From a bacterium (GTDB taxonomy: Bacteria > Vulcanimicrobiota > JABDET01), in assembly GCA_021817145.1 (NCBI GenBank), contig JAKAVV010000004.1, forward strand, positions 119,888-183,887: DNA of 64,000 nt, read 5' to 3'. Under the pieces are notes generated by a model that saw only the letters and a program-made list of their open reading frames with translations, had not been told where the DNA came from and made no database searches. Position numbers and translations under genes: made by a program. Of the stretch, positions 18,639 through 28,900 are shown one piece after another. Every line of letters starts with the position of its first letter. Position 1 is the stretch's first letter.

Positions 18639-19741
18639 TCTAGCAGAGCTTCCCTTAATTCCTGATTCAATCTTTCCACAAGCCCGCCCCGTTCTTTCCA
18701 TTTTGCAAACTCTTCTAATTCGAAACGCTTGTCTCCAATTCTTTCTTTCCAGGGGGATAAAATCTCTCCAAGCCCTTTCCCATCATCCAGGGCAGTCTGA
18801 TTCTGGCGCATTTTAGATAAAACCGCAGGACAGGCTCGAACAAATGCCCTTAAAGAAGGGGAAGATTTTATTTTGTACTTTCTTCCATTCCAGGCTGTTT
18901 CAAAGATTTTAGCGATTTGTTTAAAATAATTCGAAAAAAAACGTGGAGCCTCTTCATAAAATTCCTGCGCTGCTTTTGAGCCAAGGGCTTCCATATCATT
19001 TAAAACAGCCACCATTTCAATAGCAAGAGGAGCTTCCGAGACTTTTCCTCTGCCAATCCCTAAAATTTTAATCTCCCCCTGAAGGGCCCCCTCTTTATTC
19101 AATTTTATTAAAATATCGTGCGCCATGGCGGATTTCTGGTCAGGATACAATTTTTTTCCTGACAGCCCCACAATTAAATCCGGTTTTAATCGGGTATGTT
19201 TTGTATTGATCGTAACGAACATCTCTACCGCTCCTGGAGCTTGTAAAGCGTCAAAAATAACAGCAGGGACCTGGAGAGAGTCAACTTCAAAAGAAGAGGC
19301 TGTAACTAAAGAATGAAGAGCTAACAGGCGGTGCTGCCCATCTAAAACTCTGAGAATTCCTTCTTCTTCAGGAACTTGGAGGATCCCATTACTCCCATCT
19401 TTCGAGATAAAATTCAGTCTTTTTTCAGAAATCAGCAAAACAGCCCCTGGAACAGCGGGAAGATCCCGATTCTCCCGTCTCTGCTCATAAAAATCAACCA
19501 GTTCTTCGATTTTTTTTCCAATAATAGGTCTTTGAAAAGCTTCAGCAGACCTCCGAATCTTTTCTTCTAAAAGCCCCCAATTAACTTTTTTGTTTGATGG
19601 CTTACGTTTTTTTTCTGTTTCTTCCCCATCTGCTGCAATCACTTCAAACAGCACCAGTTTTTCAATCTCTTTCGCTGATACAGCAGCTTGATAAAAACTG
19701 ATTCCAAATTGGGAAAGCTTAAGAGCGGGGAAATTTATCAT
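18635..19741 (-). CDS. DGQHR-domain protein
   Basis: The 368-residue protein carries the motif [12 protein letters not shown] near residue 135, preceded by a KIEELVDFY region and followed by VPAVIFD and [17 protein letters not shown]. This is the DGQHR domain found in DndB-like proteins and in many stand-alone proteins linked to DNA modification or mobile-element loci. There is no dnd, pgl or brx gene nearby. Its start overlaps the stop of a J-domain/TPR protein by four bases, and a second TPR gene is further upstream, so the three form one operon. Its biochemical role is unknown. Confidence 0.8.
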   Translation of the reverse strand: MINFPALKLSQFGISFYQAAVSAKEIEKLVLFEVIAADGEETEKKRKPSNKKVNWGLLEEKIRRSAEAFQRPIIGKKIEELVDFYEQRRENRDLPAVPGAVLLISEKRLNFISKDGSNGILQVPEEEGILRVLDGQHRLLALHSLVTASSFEVDSLQVPAVIFDALQAPGAVEMFVTINTKHTRLKPDLIVGLSGKKLYPDQKSAMAHDILIKLNKEGALQGEIKILGIGRGKVSEAPLAIEMVAVLNDMEALGSKAAQEFYEEAPRFFSNYFKQIAKIFETAWNGRKYKIKSSPSLRAFVRACPAVLSKMRQNQTALDDGKGLGEILSPWKERIGDKRFELEEFAKWKERGGLVERLNQELREALLD

Positions 19742-20367
19742 AAGGTATCATCTCTCAGCAGATCAATCATTTTTCTTGAAAGCATATCATCTTTCTTTAA
19801 AGCCATGACTTTTTGAAAATTTACGATTGCCTCGTCAAAAAGCCCTTTTCTATAACAAACAATTCCAAGATTCCAAAAAGCTTCAGTATAATTGGGATCA
19901 AATTTAGTCGTCAATCTAAATTCTTCAATTGCCTGATCGTAAAGACTCTCATTTTGAGCCATGGTTAATCCAAGAGTAAAATGAGTATCTGCTTCTTTGG
20001 GATCCAGCCTGACTCCTGTGTCAGAACCCCCTTTTTTTCTAAAAGGAGAGAAAAGCCTTTCTAAAAGAGACTCTTCTTTTTTAAAGGCAGGTTTTGTAAA
20101 AGATTTAGTGGTTAAATGCGCCTGTCTTCCTTTTCTGAGCTGAAACTGCTGCTGTTTATCATACTCTTTCTTCTTTTCAGGATCGCTGATAACTTCATAA
20201 GCTTCTACCAATTCTCTCATTTTTTCTTCAGAAAAAAGCTTTAAATCGGGGTTTAAATCAGGATGGTATTTTTTACTGGCGCTTCGATACGCCTTTTTAA
20301 TCTCTTCTGCGCTGGAAGTCGTGCAAACACCAAGAACCTTGTAATAATCCCGTTTGCCTTGAGGCAT
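19738..20367 (-). CDS. J-domain protein with C-terminal TPR repeats
   Basis: A co-chaperone-like protein of 209 residues. The J domain is at the N-terminus ([20 protein letters not shown]) with the HPD tripeptide in [10 protein letters not shown], which stimulates Hsp70 ATPase activity. After a basic linker, two or three TPR units follow ([40 protein letters not shown]). The ATG before [10 protein letters not shown] was chosen because AAGGAGAG lies seven bases upstream and the longer reading would overlap the previous gene. It is coupled to the DGQHR gene. Confidence 0.88.
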   Translation of the reverse strand: MPQGKRDYYKVLGVCTTSSAEEIKKAYRSASKKYHPDLNPDLKLFSEEKMRELVEAYEVISDPEKKKEYDKQQQFQLRKGRQAHLTTKSFTKPAFKKEESLLERLFSPFRKKGGSDTGVRLDPKEADTHFTLGLTMAQNESLYDQAIEEFRLTTKFDPNYTEAFWNLGIVCYRKGLFDEAIVNFQKVMALKKDDMLSRKMIDLLRDDTL

Positions 20368-20383
20368 TACGGTCTCTCCTTCA

Positions 20384-21268
20384 TCACTGCTCAATCCCTC
20401 TTTTTGCCTGAGCCAGAAGCTCTTTTGCTTCTTCATCTTCTGGATCATAAGAGAGAATGGTTTCATAAATTTCAACAGCTTTCTTTTGATTTTTCCCCTC
20501 CATATAGATTCGCCCTAAATTGTGCCGGGCATGATTATAATGAGGCATCATGGAAATCGCTTCCTCAAAAATTTTAATCGCTTCCTCCGATTTCTGCTGC
20601 TGATAATAGGCAATTCCTAAATTATTTAAACACAGCACATCCGATGGATTCGATCTTAAAGCGGATTTATACTCTTCAATGGCTTCTTCCATCATCCCGC
20701 TGCTGGAATAAGCATTCCCAAGATTAAAGTGGGCTTTTGCGTAATTAGGATTAATCGCCAATGCTTTTTTATAACACTGAATCGCTCTCTTCAATTTCCC
20801 GGCTTTTTCATAAGCCACCCCAAGATTATTCTGAACATCGGCATACCGATACTTGATTTTGATCTTCAAAACTTTTTTAAATTCCTGAATGGCTTCTTCA
20901 TAAATTCCTTTATCGCTGTAAAGCTCGCCGAGCTTGCGGTGGGCATCAATGTAATTTGGGTTAATTCGAGCCGCTTCTTTATACTGATGAATCGCTTCAT
21001 CTAATTCCCCTTTTGCTTCATAAGCGCTGCCCAGTTTAAAACGCACATCAGCATACTGAGGATGCTGTTCTATAACAACTTGATAATAAGCTGCTGCCCG
21101 ATCAATGAGTTCTTCAAATTCAAGAGCAAAAGGAGAATTTAAAATCTGCTGAATCTCTTTTTCATTAACTTTAGCCTGCCTGGATTTTCCTCCTGCGAGC
21201 GTTTCACCGCATTCAAAACAGAACTTATAATGACTCAAATTTTCGGTTTTGCAAGTTGGACAGATCAT
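20384..21268 (-). CDS. zinc-ribbon TPR protein
   Basis: A 294-residue scaffold protein. The N-terminus has a zinc ribbon with CPTC and CFEC pairs, followed by about six tetratricopeptide repeats (for example [58 protein letters not shown]). TPRs usually mediate protein-protein contacts. It is first in the operon with the J-domain/TPR and DGQHR proteins, so a shared complex is likely, but no partner can be named. Confidence 0.88.
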   Translation of the reverse strand: MICPTCKTENLSHYKFCFECGETLAGGKSRQAKVNEKEIQQILNSPFALEFEELIDRAAAYYQVVIEQHPQYADVRFKLGSAYEAKGELDEAIHQYKEAARINPNYIDAHRKLGELYSDKGIYEEAIQEFKKVLKIKIKYRYADVQNNLGVAYEKAGKLKRAIQCYKKALAINPNYAKAHFNLGNAYSSSGMMEEAIEEYKSALRSNPSDVLCLNNLGIAYYQQQKSEEAIKIFEEAISMMPHYNHARHNLGRIYMEGKNQKKAVEIYETILSYDPEDEEAKELLAQAKRGIEQ

Positions 21269-21332
21269 AATGAACTTTCATTCCTCATAAAAGCAGAGGA
21301 GTCCTTCTATCAATAGAGAAGCAAAATTAAAA

Positions 21333-21884
21333 ATGTTCTGGTTTAGACGATTCCTGGGACAGGAATTAAAAGGGGAAAAAACAAATCTCCGTCCACTAAA
21401 AAAAGAAGATTTGCCAGCAGTCTTTACCTGGCTGGAAGACAGCGAACTGCTGGAGCTTGGATTCGGACGAGTAGAAACAAACTCCGCTTTTCAAAATCTA
21501 ATCCAAGCCTATAAAAAAGAGATTCAATCCAATATTAGCTCTTTTTTCGCAATAGAAAATAAAGATAAAAATCTAATTGGATTCTCCAGTTTTACCATCT
21601 TCGGTTCTGAAAAAAGAGCGAGAATAGGTATTCTTATCGGGTCTAAACAGGAATGGAACAAAGGGTATGGGAGAGATGCTGTAAAAGCTCTTCTGCATTA
21701 TCTTTTTTCCACAAAAAAAATGGATCTTGTAGAGCTGGATACCGGCGCGCTTAATAAAAGGGCGCAGCGGTGTTTCCAGGCATGTGGATTTAAACATACG
21801 CAGAAAGAATGGGCTGAAATGACAGGGCAAATCTGGTATGAAATAAAGAAGGAAGAGTTTTTTTCGAGCTTAGAGCTTGTTTAA
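21333..21884 (+). CDS. GNAT-family N-acetyltransferase (RimJ/RimL-like)
   Basis: A 183-residue acetyltransferase of the RimJ/RimL group. It has the N-terminal LRPLKKEDLPAVFTWLEDSE, the acetyl-CoA-binding region IGILIGSKQEWNKGYGRDAV, and the C-terminal LDTGALNKRAQRCFQACGF, where neighbours such as spermidine or protein-amino-terminal acetyltransferases also match. The substrate is unknown. The following methyltransferase gene starts immediately after its stop codon. Confidence 0.85.
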   Translation: MFWFRRFLGQELKGEKTNLRPLKKEDLPAVFTWLEDSELLELGFGRVETNSAFQNLIQAYKKEIQSNISSFFAIENKDKNLIGFSSFTIFGSEKRARIGILIGSKQEWNKGYGRDAVKALLHYLFSTKKMDLVELDTGALNKRAQRCFQACGFKHTQKEWAEMTGQIWYEIKKEEFFSSLELV

Positions 21885-22565
21885 ATGTTTTTGGAATTCC
21901 CTTTTCTCTTCCTCATCGCTCTGGCTAATCTTTTCTACCGCTCTTTTCTCTTTTTTCTGGAATCGTTTTTTTTCGCGGGGAATTTAAAATTGTGGAAAGT
22001 TCGATGGCTTTTGTACTCCCATTATCTTTTTCAAGAATTCTGGATTGCCCGTCAGAGAAAAAAGATGATGATTAAAATTCCAGAAGGGGATTTAACTTAT
22101 GGAGAAACCCCTTTCTGGACAGCCAGGCGTCTTATTTTATGGAGCGGTATTGAGAAAGGGTCAGTTGTCTGGGATTTAGGATGCGGCAGAGGTTTATTTG
22201 TTTTATTTGCTGGAATTTATTTTAACATGACAGCAGTCGGTATTGATTTCTTCCCTTTTTTTACTCATACAGGAGAAAAGGTCAGTCGAAAATTAGGTTT
22301 AAATCAAGTCCAATGGATTCAAGCCGATTTCTTAACCCTCAATTTTTCTTCTCTCCCTGAACCCAATCTTATTTATCTTGCCAGCACCACTTTTTCATGG
22401 GGCACCATTTGCAAACTGGCTGAAAAATTAGAAAACCTGAAATCAGGAGTAAAAGTCATCACGCTTTCAGCTGCTCTCCCCTCAAAATCGTTTAAACAAA
22501 CTAAAAAAGGGGAATTTTGGTTTTCCTGGGGAAAAGCAACCGCTTATCTGCAGGAAAAGATTTAA
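21885..22565 (+). CDS. membrane-anchored SAM-dependent methyltransferase
   Basis: A 226-residue class I methyltransferase with an N-terminal hydrophobic segment of about 30 residues (FPFLFLIALANLFYRSFLFF) that probably anchors it to the membrane. The SAM-binding motif I is VVWDLGCGRGLFVLFA, followed by AVGIDFFP (acidic loop) and VQWIQADFLTL. It resembles DOT1-like or lysine methyltransferase folds in general layout only. It follows the GNAT gene without a gap. Substrate unknown. Confidence 0.75.
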   Translation: MFLEFPFLFLIALANLFYRSFLFFLESFFFAGNLKLWKVRWLLYSHYLFQEFWIARQRKKMMIKIPEGDLTYGETPFWTARRLILWSGIEKGSVVWDLGCGRGLFVLFAGIYFNMTAVGIDFFPFFTHTGEKVSRKLGLNQVQWIQADFLTLNFSSLPEPNLIYLASTTFSWGTICKLAEKLENLKSGVKVITLSAALPSKSFKQTKKGEFWFSWGKATAYLQEKI

Positions 22566-22607
22566 TCCTAAACACTTCTTCTCTTGAGAAAAGCCGCAGC
22601 AAGAGCC

Positions 22608-22931
22608 TTAATGAGGAGTGATTACAGCCCGATGTCCATTAGGAGAAATTAACATCATCACAGGAACACCATTGGGTTGAATACTGATAGCGACTCTCAC
22701 ATTTCCCCTGCCATCTTTCATCCAGAGACTGGAACCGCCGTATTGAGAAGCTGAAAACCCCCCTACTTCTGTCCCATTGGCATTATAAAACTCGATCCCT
22801 GTCGCTTTAATTAAATGGGGACCTGTTTGAGCTTTTAGAGGTCGAGTAAAAAGTAAAATAGCAATAATGGCCACTAAAAGAAGAACAACGAGTCTGTTGT
22901 TTCGATTTAATTCGGAAAAATTGAAACTCAT
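22608..22931 (-). CDS. small secreted or membrane-anchored protein, 107 aa
   Basis: The chosen ATG (MSFNFSELNRNN) has AAGGAGGGAG upstream. A single hydrophobic helix (LVVLLLVAIIAILLF) is followed by a short beta-rich domain with repeated Gly-Asn patterns (KATGIEFYNANGTEVGGF, RVAISIQPNGVPVMMLISP). The pattern 'I-x-F-x-N-x-x-G' resembles small periplasmic or phage-tail-like beta repeats, but I do not recognise a family. It lies between a methyltransferase and a permease. Confidence 0.65.
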   Translation of the reverse strand: MSFNFSELNRNNRLVVLLLVAIIAILLFTRPLKAQTGPHLIKATGIEFYNANGTEVGGFSASQYGGSSLWMKDGRGNVRVAISIQPNGVPVMMLISPNGHRAVITPH

Positions 22932-22996
22932 CTTTCTCCCTCCTTTGATCAAATTACAGATACCTTCCATAGAGTTTTAATTACTCCTGTCATCCA

Positions 22997-24451
22997 TCAT
23001 GCCTGCAAGGGGAAAAGATCCCTTTTGGAATCAGTCTTTTTAACTAAAATAATATACGACAAAAATGAAATGCCAAACCCCACAAACCAGGCATAATCAT
23101 AAAGAAAATGGAGAGAAGGGACGAGGAGTCCCACAAGCGCTCCAGCAATTCCAAGGAAAAGAGCCAGAATACCTTTAAGATGAAACCCTCTCTGGAAGCG
23201 GTATTCTCCTTCCATTCGATATAAATCAGGCACAGTTAAAACTCTTTTTCTCACCACCCAAAAATCCGCGATTAAAATTCCAGCCACAGGACCCAGAATT
23301 CCGGAATATCCTACCAGCCAGCCAAAAATATAAGTTCCATAACTGGACATCAATTTCCACGGCATCATGACAATTCCAATGATTCCTGTAATTGTTCCTC
23401 CAATGACAAAATTGATCTTTTGAGGCCAGAGATTGGAGAAATCAAAAGAAGGAGAAACCACATTGGCTGCCACATTCACACTTAGAGTAGCGACAGCAAT
23501 CGAAAACAAGCTGATCAAAATAACCAGCGGATTGTGAAACTTAGAAAGCAGCATAATCGGATCCCAGATCGGTTTCCCATAAATCACAACTGTCGCAGAA
23601 GTGATCATGACTCCTAATCCCGCAAAAAAAGTCATGGTGGTTGGAAGTCCTAAAATCTGTCCCAACATCTGATCTTCCTGCCCTTTCGAATATCGTGTAA
23701 AATCAGGCATATTAAGAGAAAGAGTTGACCAGTATCCAATCATGCCTGTTAAACTCGGAACAAAAACCTTAAAAAAATCGTTAAAATGGGTCAACTTCCC
23801 TGGTGAAGAAAGAATAGGACCGAATCCATGGGCTTTGATAACAGCCCAAATCAAAAGCCCAATAGTGGCAAACAAAACAAAAGGAGCTGCCCAACCCTCA
23901 AAATACCGAACACTGGACATCCCTTTCCAAATAATCATCATATTTAAAAGCCAAAAAGCAAAAAAACTGACCCAGGGACCGACGATAAAATGAGCCCATG
24001 GAGGATAAGCGGAAATCATCAAAATATTCAAAGCCTGACCCCCTATCCAGGTCTGTATTCCAAACCACCCGCAGGCAACAACAGCTCTTAAAATGGCCGG
24101 AACATTTGACCCCAAAACTCCAAAACAAGAGCGGCACAGGACTGGAAACGGAAGACCATACTTGGTTCCCGCATAAGAGTTCAAAAGCATGGGGATTAAA
24201 ATGATTAAGTTTCCCAGGAGAACAGTGAAAAGGGCTTGTTTCCAATCCATCCCAGCGGCAATCAATCCGCTGGCAAGCATATAGGTTGGGATACAGTGAG
24301 CCATTCCAATCCAGAGAGCTGTGTAATTGTAAGTTCCCCAGGTTCTCTGTCCTTTTGAGGTTGGAGCCAGGTCCTTGTTGATCAATCTGAAATCTGAAGA
24401 TTCTAAAATTTGCTCTTTTGTATAATCCAGATTATTTTCAGTCATAAGCAT
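22997..24451 (-). CDS. NCS1-family nucleobase/allantoin:cation symporter
   Basis: A transporter of about 484 residues with roughly twelve hydrophobic helices. Family features are NKDLAPTSKGQRTWGTYNY at the N-terminus, PTYMLASGLIAAGMDWKQA, GLPFPVLCRSCFGVLGSNVPA, and GWFGIQTWIGGQAL. Members of this group import allantoin, hydantoins, cytosine or thiamine precursors; the substrate cannot be decided here. The exact start is uncertain: two ATGs six bases apart lack a clear ribosome binding site, and an upstream in-frame ATG would collide with the divergent Bax-inhibitor-like gene. Confidence 0.88.
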   Translation of the reverse strand: MLMTENNLDYTKEQILESSDFRLINKDLAPTSKGQRTWGTYNYTALWIGMAHCIPTYMLASGLIAAGMDWKQALFTVLLGNLIILIPMLLNSYAGTKYGLPFPVLCRSCFGVLGSNVPAILRAVVACGWFGIQTWIGGQALNILMISAYPPWAHFIVGPWVSFFAFWLLNMMIIWKGMSSVRYFEGWAAPFVLFATIGLLIWAVIKAHGFGPILSSPGKLTHFNDFFKVFVPSLTGMIGYWSTLSLNMPDFTRYSKGQEDQMLGQILGLPTTMTFFAGLGVMITSATVVIYGKPIWDPIMLLSKFHNPLVILISLFSIAVATLSVNVAANVVSPSFDFSNLWPQKINFVIGGTITGIIGIVMMPWKLMSSYGTYIFGWLVGYSGILGPVAGILIADFWVVRKRVLTVPDLYRMEGEYRFQRGFHLKGILALFLGIAGALVGLLVPSLHFLYDYAWFVGFGISFLSYIILVKKTDSKRDLFPLQA

Positions 24452-24497
24452 GGTTTTTTTATAGAATCTCGAAATATCCTTTGAAAGGGGTGTTATC

Positions 24498-25193
24498 ATG
24501 TTTAACAATCGTTTTCAGTCCGGGGTTATAAATCAACCTTACAGCTTTACTCAGCCCATGACCCAGGAAACATTTTTTTCAAAAGTAATGACATTTTTTG
24601 GATTAAGCTTAATCGCTGCTGCTCTTGGCTCCTGGATTTCATGGAACTGGGGTCCAGCCGTTTTTTCCCCTGCTCTAATCGCTGAGTTCGCTTTTCTGCT
24701 GTCTGTCATTTTCATCCGGAGCAGTCAAGAACTTAGAGCCTTATTTTTTATTCTTTTCAGCACAGCAAGCGGGATTGTGCTGGTTCCTCTTCTGCGACAG
24801 GCTGTAGCTGTTGGAGGTCCACAAATCCTGATGAATGCTCTTGGAACAACAGGAGTTACTTTTTTCGGTTTAAGTCTTTACGCTTTGAGAAGCGGAAAGG
24901 ATTTTTCCTATTTAAGAGGGGTTTTATTTGCCGGACTGATTGGACTCTTTATTGCTGGATTCTTGCAGTTCTTTTTCTCCTCTCCTGAATTTACCATGGT
25001 CTATTCAGTGGCAGGGGTTTTGCTTTTCAGCGGATTTGTTCTTTACGACATGTCTAGAATACAGAGAAGACATGCGGACAATCAATACATTGATGCGGCT
25101 TTAGCCCTTTATTTAGATTTTTTGAATCTGTTCATCTTTATTCTGCAGCTGTTTATGGGAAATGGAAGAAGAAGAGGAGGGGGCTGGAGCTGA
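24498..25193 (+). CDS. Bax inhibitor-1 family membrane protein (YccA/YbhL-like)
   Basis: A 231-residue membrane protein with seven hydrophobic helices. The N-terminal TQETFFSKVMTFFGLSLIAAA, the central GVTFFGLSLYAL and the C-terminal YDMSRIQRRHADNQYIDAAL match the BI-1/YbhL family of calcium-leak or stress-related membrane proteins. GGGGTG lies at good spacing before the ATG. It is divergent from the NCS1 permease with about 45 bases between the starts. Confidence 0.88.
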   Translation: MFNNRFQSGVINQPYSFTQPMTQETFFSKVMTFFGLSLIAAALGSWISWNWGPAVFSPALIAEFAFLLSVIFIRSSQELRALFFILFSTASGIVLVPLLRQAVAVGGPQILMNALGTTGVTFFGLSLYALRSGKDFSYLRGVLFAGLIGLFIAGFLQFFFSSPEFTMVYSVAGVLLFSGFVLYDMSRIQRRHADNQYIDAALALYLDFLNLFIFILQLFMGNGRRRGGGWS

Positions 25194-25198
25194 AATTC

Positions 25199-25789
25199 TC
25201 ACTCCTTTTTCCGCTTTTTAAAAGACGCCCATGAAAATTCATCCCGCGAATGAAAAATAGGAATAAAGTTTTTCCCTTTTTCTAAAAATAGAACAACTGA
25301 TTTATCTTGAATTTTAAGAGTATGAGGGGAGATTTTCTTGACAAAATTCAAGAGATTAATCTCTCCTGAATACCCTGCTTCCTCCCCTAGAAAAGCTTTG
25401 AAATTGGTCCCTGATGAATCAAATCGAAAAGGTTGGGTTCCCCCTTTTACATAAAGATCAAACAGGTAACAGGAACTCGCGCTCTGTATCTGGGTGGGAA
25501 GATCTTTCTTTTTTAACAGATCATAGACGTTCCCTCCTAACGGGATCACCATATCAGCCCCCAATCGTATAAGATCGACTTTATGCTCTTTAGGTTTTTC
25601 TTGAGGGCGGTTAGATCTTTCTTCGACTTTTCCAAGGAAAAAAAAATCAAGATCCTCCCAGTTCACGGTAATCTTCTCTTCCAAAACTGTATCAATCAAA
25701 AGCCCTGTTTCTAAACAAGAACCTTGTTTAACTTTTTTAGGAATTTTGGCAAGAGGAGCTGAAAATTGATCTTCATTTAGCATATTCAA
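25199..25789 (-). CDS. hypothetical protein downstream of rny, 196 aa
   Basis: No family recognised. A soluble, moderately charged protein with a conserved-looking centre ([40 protein letters not shown]). Its start lies inside the 3' end of rny, so the two are translationally coupled. It is the last gene of the bamA - Skp-like - rny operon. Confidence 0.65.
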   Translation of the reverse strand: MNMLNEDQFSAPLAKIPKKVKQGSCLETGLLIDTVLEEKITVNWEDLDFFFLGKVEERSNRPQEKPKEHKVDLIRLGADMVIPLGGNVYDLLKKKDLPTQIQSASSCYLFDLYVKGGTQPFRFDSSGTNFKAFLGEEAGYSGEINLLNFVKKISPHTLKIQDKSVVLFLEKGKNFIPIFHSRDEFSWASFKKRKKE

Positions 25790-27317
25790 TGGCTCTTGTT
25801 TCGCGAATCACAGTCACTTTTATCTGTCCTGGATATTCCATCTCATCCTGAATCTTCTTGGAAACATTTCTTGCCAGCTCCCAGGCAGCATCATCATTGA
25901 TTTTATCCGGTTTCACAATAATGCGCACTTCCCTCCCTGCTTGAATCGCATAACATCTATCAACTCCTTCAAATGAATTCGCGACTTTTTCCAGCTTTTC
26001 CAAACGCTTTAAATATTTTTCAACGGTTTCTCTGCGAGCTCCTGGACGTGAAGCGGAAATCGCATCAGATGTCGCAATCAAAATAGGAAAAGCATTTCTA
26101 GGTTCTTCATCATAATGATGACCGGCAACCCCATGAATAACATCGGGATCTTCATTATATTTTAATAAAATATTCCCCCCAATAACAGCATGAGGCCCTT
26201 CAACATCCGCGCTGACAGCTTTGCCAATATCATGCAGAAGCCCGGCTCTTTTCGCTTTTTCCACATTAATTCCTAATTCTGCGGCAATGGTTGCAGCCAT
26301 AAAAGCTACTTCAACAGAATGTTTTAAAACATTCTGAGAATAACTGGTTCGATACCGCAGCTGTCCAAGAAGTTTAACCAGATCAGGGTGAAGACCTGTC
26401 ACCCCTGTTTCAAGACACGCTCCTTCCCCTGCCTCCTTAATCTTGCTTTCCACTTCTTTCTGCGCTTTTGCGACCATTTCCTCAATCCGGGCAGGATGAA
26501 TCCTTCCATCCTGAATCAGTTTTTCAAGAGTCAAACGAGCAACTTCTCTGCGCACAGGATCAAAAGCGGAAACAATCACGGTTTCAGGGGTATCATCAAT
26601 AATCAAATCCACCCCTGTCAGCATTTCTAAAACTCGCACATTCCTGCCTTCTTTTCCAATGATTCTCCCTTTCATTTCATCATTCGGGAGAGCCACAATG
26701 CTGACTGTTGTCTCAGCCGTGTAATCAGCCGTATATCTTTGGATTGCATTGACAATGATCTCGCGTGTGCGATTTTCAATCTCCTGTTTCGTGTCTTGTT
26801 CAGCTTTCCGAATTAAAAGAGCTTTCTCGTGTTTAACTTCATTGTCCAGGCTTTTTAAAAGAAGAGCTTTCGCCTCATCAGCAGTTACACCCGCCAAATT
26901 TTCAAGCTTCTGTATCTCTTGATCTTTAATTTGCTGCAGTTCTTCTTTCAGACGGGCAGCTTCTTTTTCCTTTTCCTGCAACTGCCTTTCTTTCTGATCG
27001 ATCCCTTCAATTTTTCGATCCAGATTTTCTTCCCTTTGAATCAACCGACGTTCTAACCTTTGAAGTTCAGAATTCCTTTGTTTTGTTTCCTTTTCCCATT
27101 CACTCCGTTTTTTGTGCGCCTCATTTTCAGCTTCCAACAACCTTAATCGCTTTTGTTCCTGCGCTTCTTTTTTCGCCGACTCAAAAATTCTCTTCGCTTC
27201 TAATGCAGCGCTTTTCTGAGCGGTAGAATCTTTCCAGTTTTTTAACCCAAGAGCAGCGCCTGCTCCAGCTGCTAAAGCAGCAAAAGCTGTTAAAATCAAC
27301 CATACCACCATTTTCAT
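25773..27317 (-). CDS. rny: ribonuclease Y
   Basis: The membrane-anchored endoribonuclease that initiates mRNA decay. An N-terminal membrane helix ([20 protein letters not shown]) leads into a long Lys/Glu/Gln coiled coil (about 30-190). Then follow a KH domain ([20 protein letters not shown]) and an HD domain ([38 protein letters not shown]) with the metal-binding histidines and aspartate present. Length (514 residues) is normal. It starts directly after the Skp-like gene and is in the same operon as bamA, so RNA turnover and outer-membrane assembly genes are linked. Confidence 0.95.
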   Translation of the reverse strand: MKMVVWLILTAFAALAAGAGAALGLKNWKDSTAQKSAALEAKRIFESAKKEAQEQKRLRLLEAENEAHKKRSEWEKETKQRNSELQRLERRLIQREENLDRKIEGIDQKERQLQEKEKEAARLKEELQQIKDQEIQKLENLAGVTADEAKALLLKSLDNEVKHEKALLIRKAEQDTKQEIENRTREIIVNAIQRYTADYTAETTVSIVALPNDEMKGRIIGKEGRNVRVLEMLTGVDLIIDDTPETVIVSAFDPVRREVARLTLEKLIQDGRIHPARIEEMVAKAQKEVESKIKEAGEGACLETGVTGLHPDLVKLLGQLRYRTSYSQNVLKHSVEVAFMAATIAAELGINVEKAKRAGLLHDIGKAVSADVEGPHAVIGGNILLKYNEDPDVIHGVAGHHYDEEPRNAFPILIATSDAISASRPGARRETVEKYLKRLEKLEKVANSFEGVDRCYAIQAGREVRIIVKPDKINDDAAWELARNVSKKIQDEMEYPGQIKVTVIRETRAIEYAK

Positions 27318-28886
27318 TCACCTCTTTAATAGATTTATTAACTGCGGTGTTAAATTTAGTTCATTAATATTGAGAATTGCTCCTGAAATAACCGTTCTAA
27401 CCCCCTGTTTCCCTGCTAAAATTTCAGCTTGACGGAAAATTCCACTCTTTATTTTCCGTAAAACCTCTTCTCGTTCACTTTTCATTTTTTTTACGACTTC
27501 TGTGACAATCTGATGATCTCCTGATTCAATTTTTTGAATGTCTGTCTGATAAACAGGGGAATGCGCTAGAATAACTTCTGATTGTTTTTCCAGCCAGTTC
27601 TCAACTGCAGCTTGCTTCTGGCTTAAAGAGAAGTAAGAATCTGCAGCTGATCCATATCTCTGCAGAGCAGCTTGTTTTGCCTCCTTGAGAGCGGAATTCT
27701 GCTCCTTTAAAAGTTCTGTTTTCAACCTCTTCTTTTCTTTAAAATTCAACTTCTCAGCATACTTGTTTAAAGAAGCCTGTATCTGTTTTGAAAGAACGTT
27801 ATGATAAGAGAGAAGCTTTTTTTTAAGTTTTTTGGGGGGCAGTGGATTTTTAGAGCCAAGATTTTTTACCTCCAGGGTTTCTTGATATAAAATAAACTGC
27901 TTCTGGGCATGAAATGCCTGTTTTCCAGCATAAGATTGAAGAGCTGCTCGATTTTTCCGAGTCTCGATTTTATAATCTTTCTGCAGTTCATTTGAATCTT
28001 TACGCAAGGCTTCCTGATACCTGAGATCGAAAAAAGACTGAACAGAGTTTAAAAGACGAGCCGGAATTTTTTGAGCCATTTCAGCCATTTGCCGATTCCA
28101 CAAAAGCTGCGTTTTTCTGCAGTCGTTTTCCCATAAAATCTTCTGCCTTGGGGATAAAAGCGGTTCTGCCATTCCATAACTCCCTATTTTCCATGAAGCA
28201 ATTTCCCTGTTTAATTCCTGAAACTGGAAAAAATCTGGATCCAGAGGAATGATCTTCTTTAAATCCACATAAGCCAGATCAGGAGAAGAGGAAACAGGAA
28301 CTCTTTCTTTTTTAAGAGACCTGCCTTGAGCAAATACTTGCAGAAGATGAAGAACAGTGGGAGTGATATCTTTCCCTCCATAAAACAGATCCGATTTGCT
28401 GAACACAATTCTAACCCTGTTTTTAATCGCCGCATTTCTCAAGATTCTCTTGATATGATCCAATAAATCCTCCAGAGATCTTCCATGGAACTGAGACAGC
28501 TTTTGTTCAACAGCTTTCCGATCTAAAACCCCAAAAGGAGACTGCGAGACAGGAGATAAGAGGGCTGATGCAGGCTTCCCCTTCCCATTTCGAAAAGCTT
28601 TCTCTGCTGATAAAGTTAAATGAATAGGGCAAGTAATAACTAATTTCCTGCTGAGTACAAGAGAAACCCCTTTTCTTTGAGCAGCAGAAAAGACAGCGGT
28701 TTTCCACTGTCGAGAATTTCGGGGGATTTTTCCTAACATGGAGTTAGAGATACAGCCAATCTGATAAGAAGATATTCGAATTTCTGATTTTGAACCATGA
28801 GATGGGTTCATCTTCCAAAACCAGAAAATCCCTAAGACACACAAAGATAATAAGGCAGCCCCTGCAAACAGCCCTTGCTGCTTCAT
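27318..28886 (-). CDS. large exported Skp/OmpH-like protein with repeated domains
   Basis: A 522-residue protein with an N-terminal signal or anchor helix (FAGAALLSLCVLGIFWFW). It has three copies of a short segment resembling the end of Skp/OmpH: near 70-90 (AQRKGVSLVLSRKLVI), 155-185 (RVRIVFSKSDLFYGGKDITP, with the Skp hallmark YGGKDIT) and 490-522 (GVRTVISGAILNINELNLTP). Between the second and third lies a long Gln/Lys/Ala coiled-coil part. Ordinary Skp has about 160 residues and one such unit. It sits 14 bases after bamA and directly before rny, a natural place for an outer-membrane-protein chaperone. Confidence 0.65.
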   Translation of the reverse strand: MKQQGLFAGAALLSLCVLGIFWFWKMNPSHGSKSEIRISSYQIGCISNSMLGKIPRNSRQWKTAVFSAAQRKGVSLVLSRKLVITCPIHLTLSAEKAFRNGKGKPASALLSPVSQSPFGVLDRKAVEQKLSQFHGRSLEDLLDHIKRILRNAAIKNRVRIVFSKSDLFYGGKDITPTVLHLLQVFAQGRSLKKERVPVSSSPDLAYVDLKKIIPLDPDFFQFQELNREIASWKIGSYGMAEPLLSPRQKILWENDCRKTQLLWNRQMAEMAQKIPARLLNSVQSFFDLRYQEALRKDSNELQKDYKIETRKNRAALQSYAGKQAFHAQKQFILYQETLEVKNLGSKNPLPPKKLKKKLLSYHNVLSKQIQASLNKYAEKLNFKEKKRLKTELLKEQNSALKEAKQAALQRYGSAADSYFSLSQKQAAVENWLEKQSEVILAHSPVYQTDIQKIESGDHQIVTEVVKKMKSEREEVLRKIKSGIFRQAEILAGKQGVRTVISGAILNINELNLTPQLINLLKR

Positions 28887-28900
28887 CTGATGCGGCCCCC

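Noticed and set aside
18635..21268. Dnd phosphorothioation system
   Set aside because: Only a DGQHR domain is present; no DndA, C, D or E-like genes are nearby.
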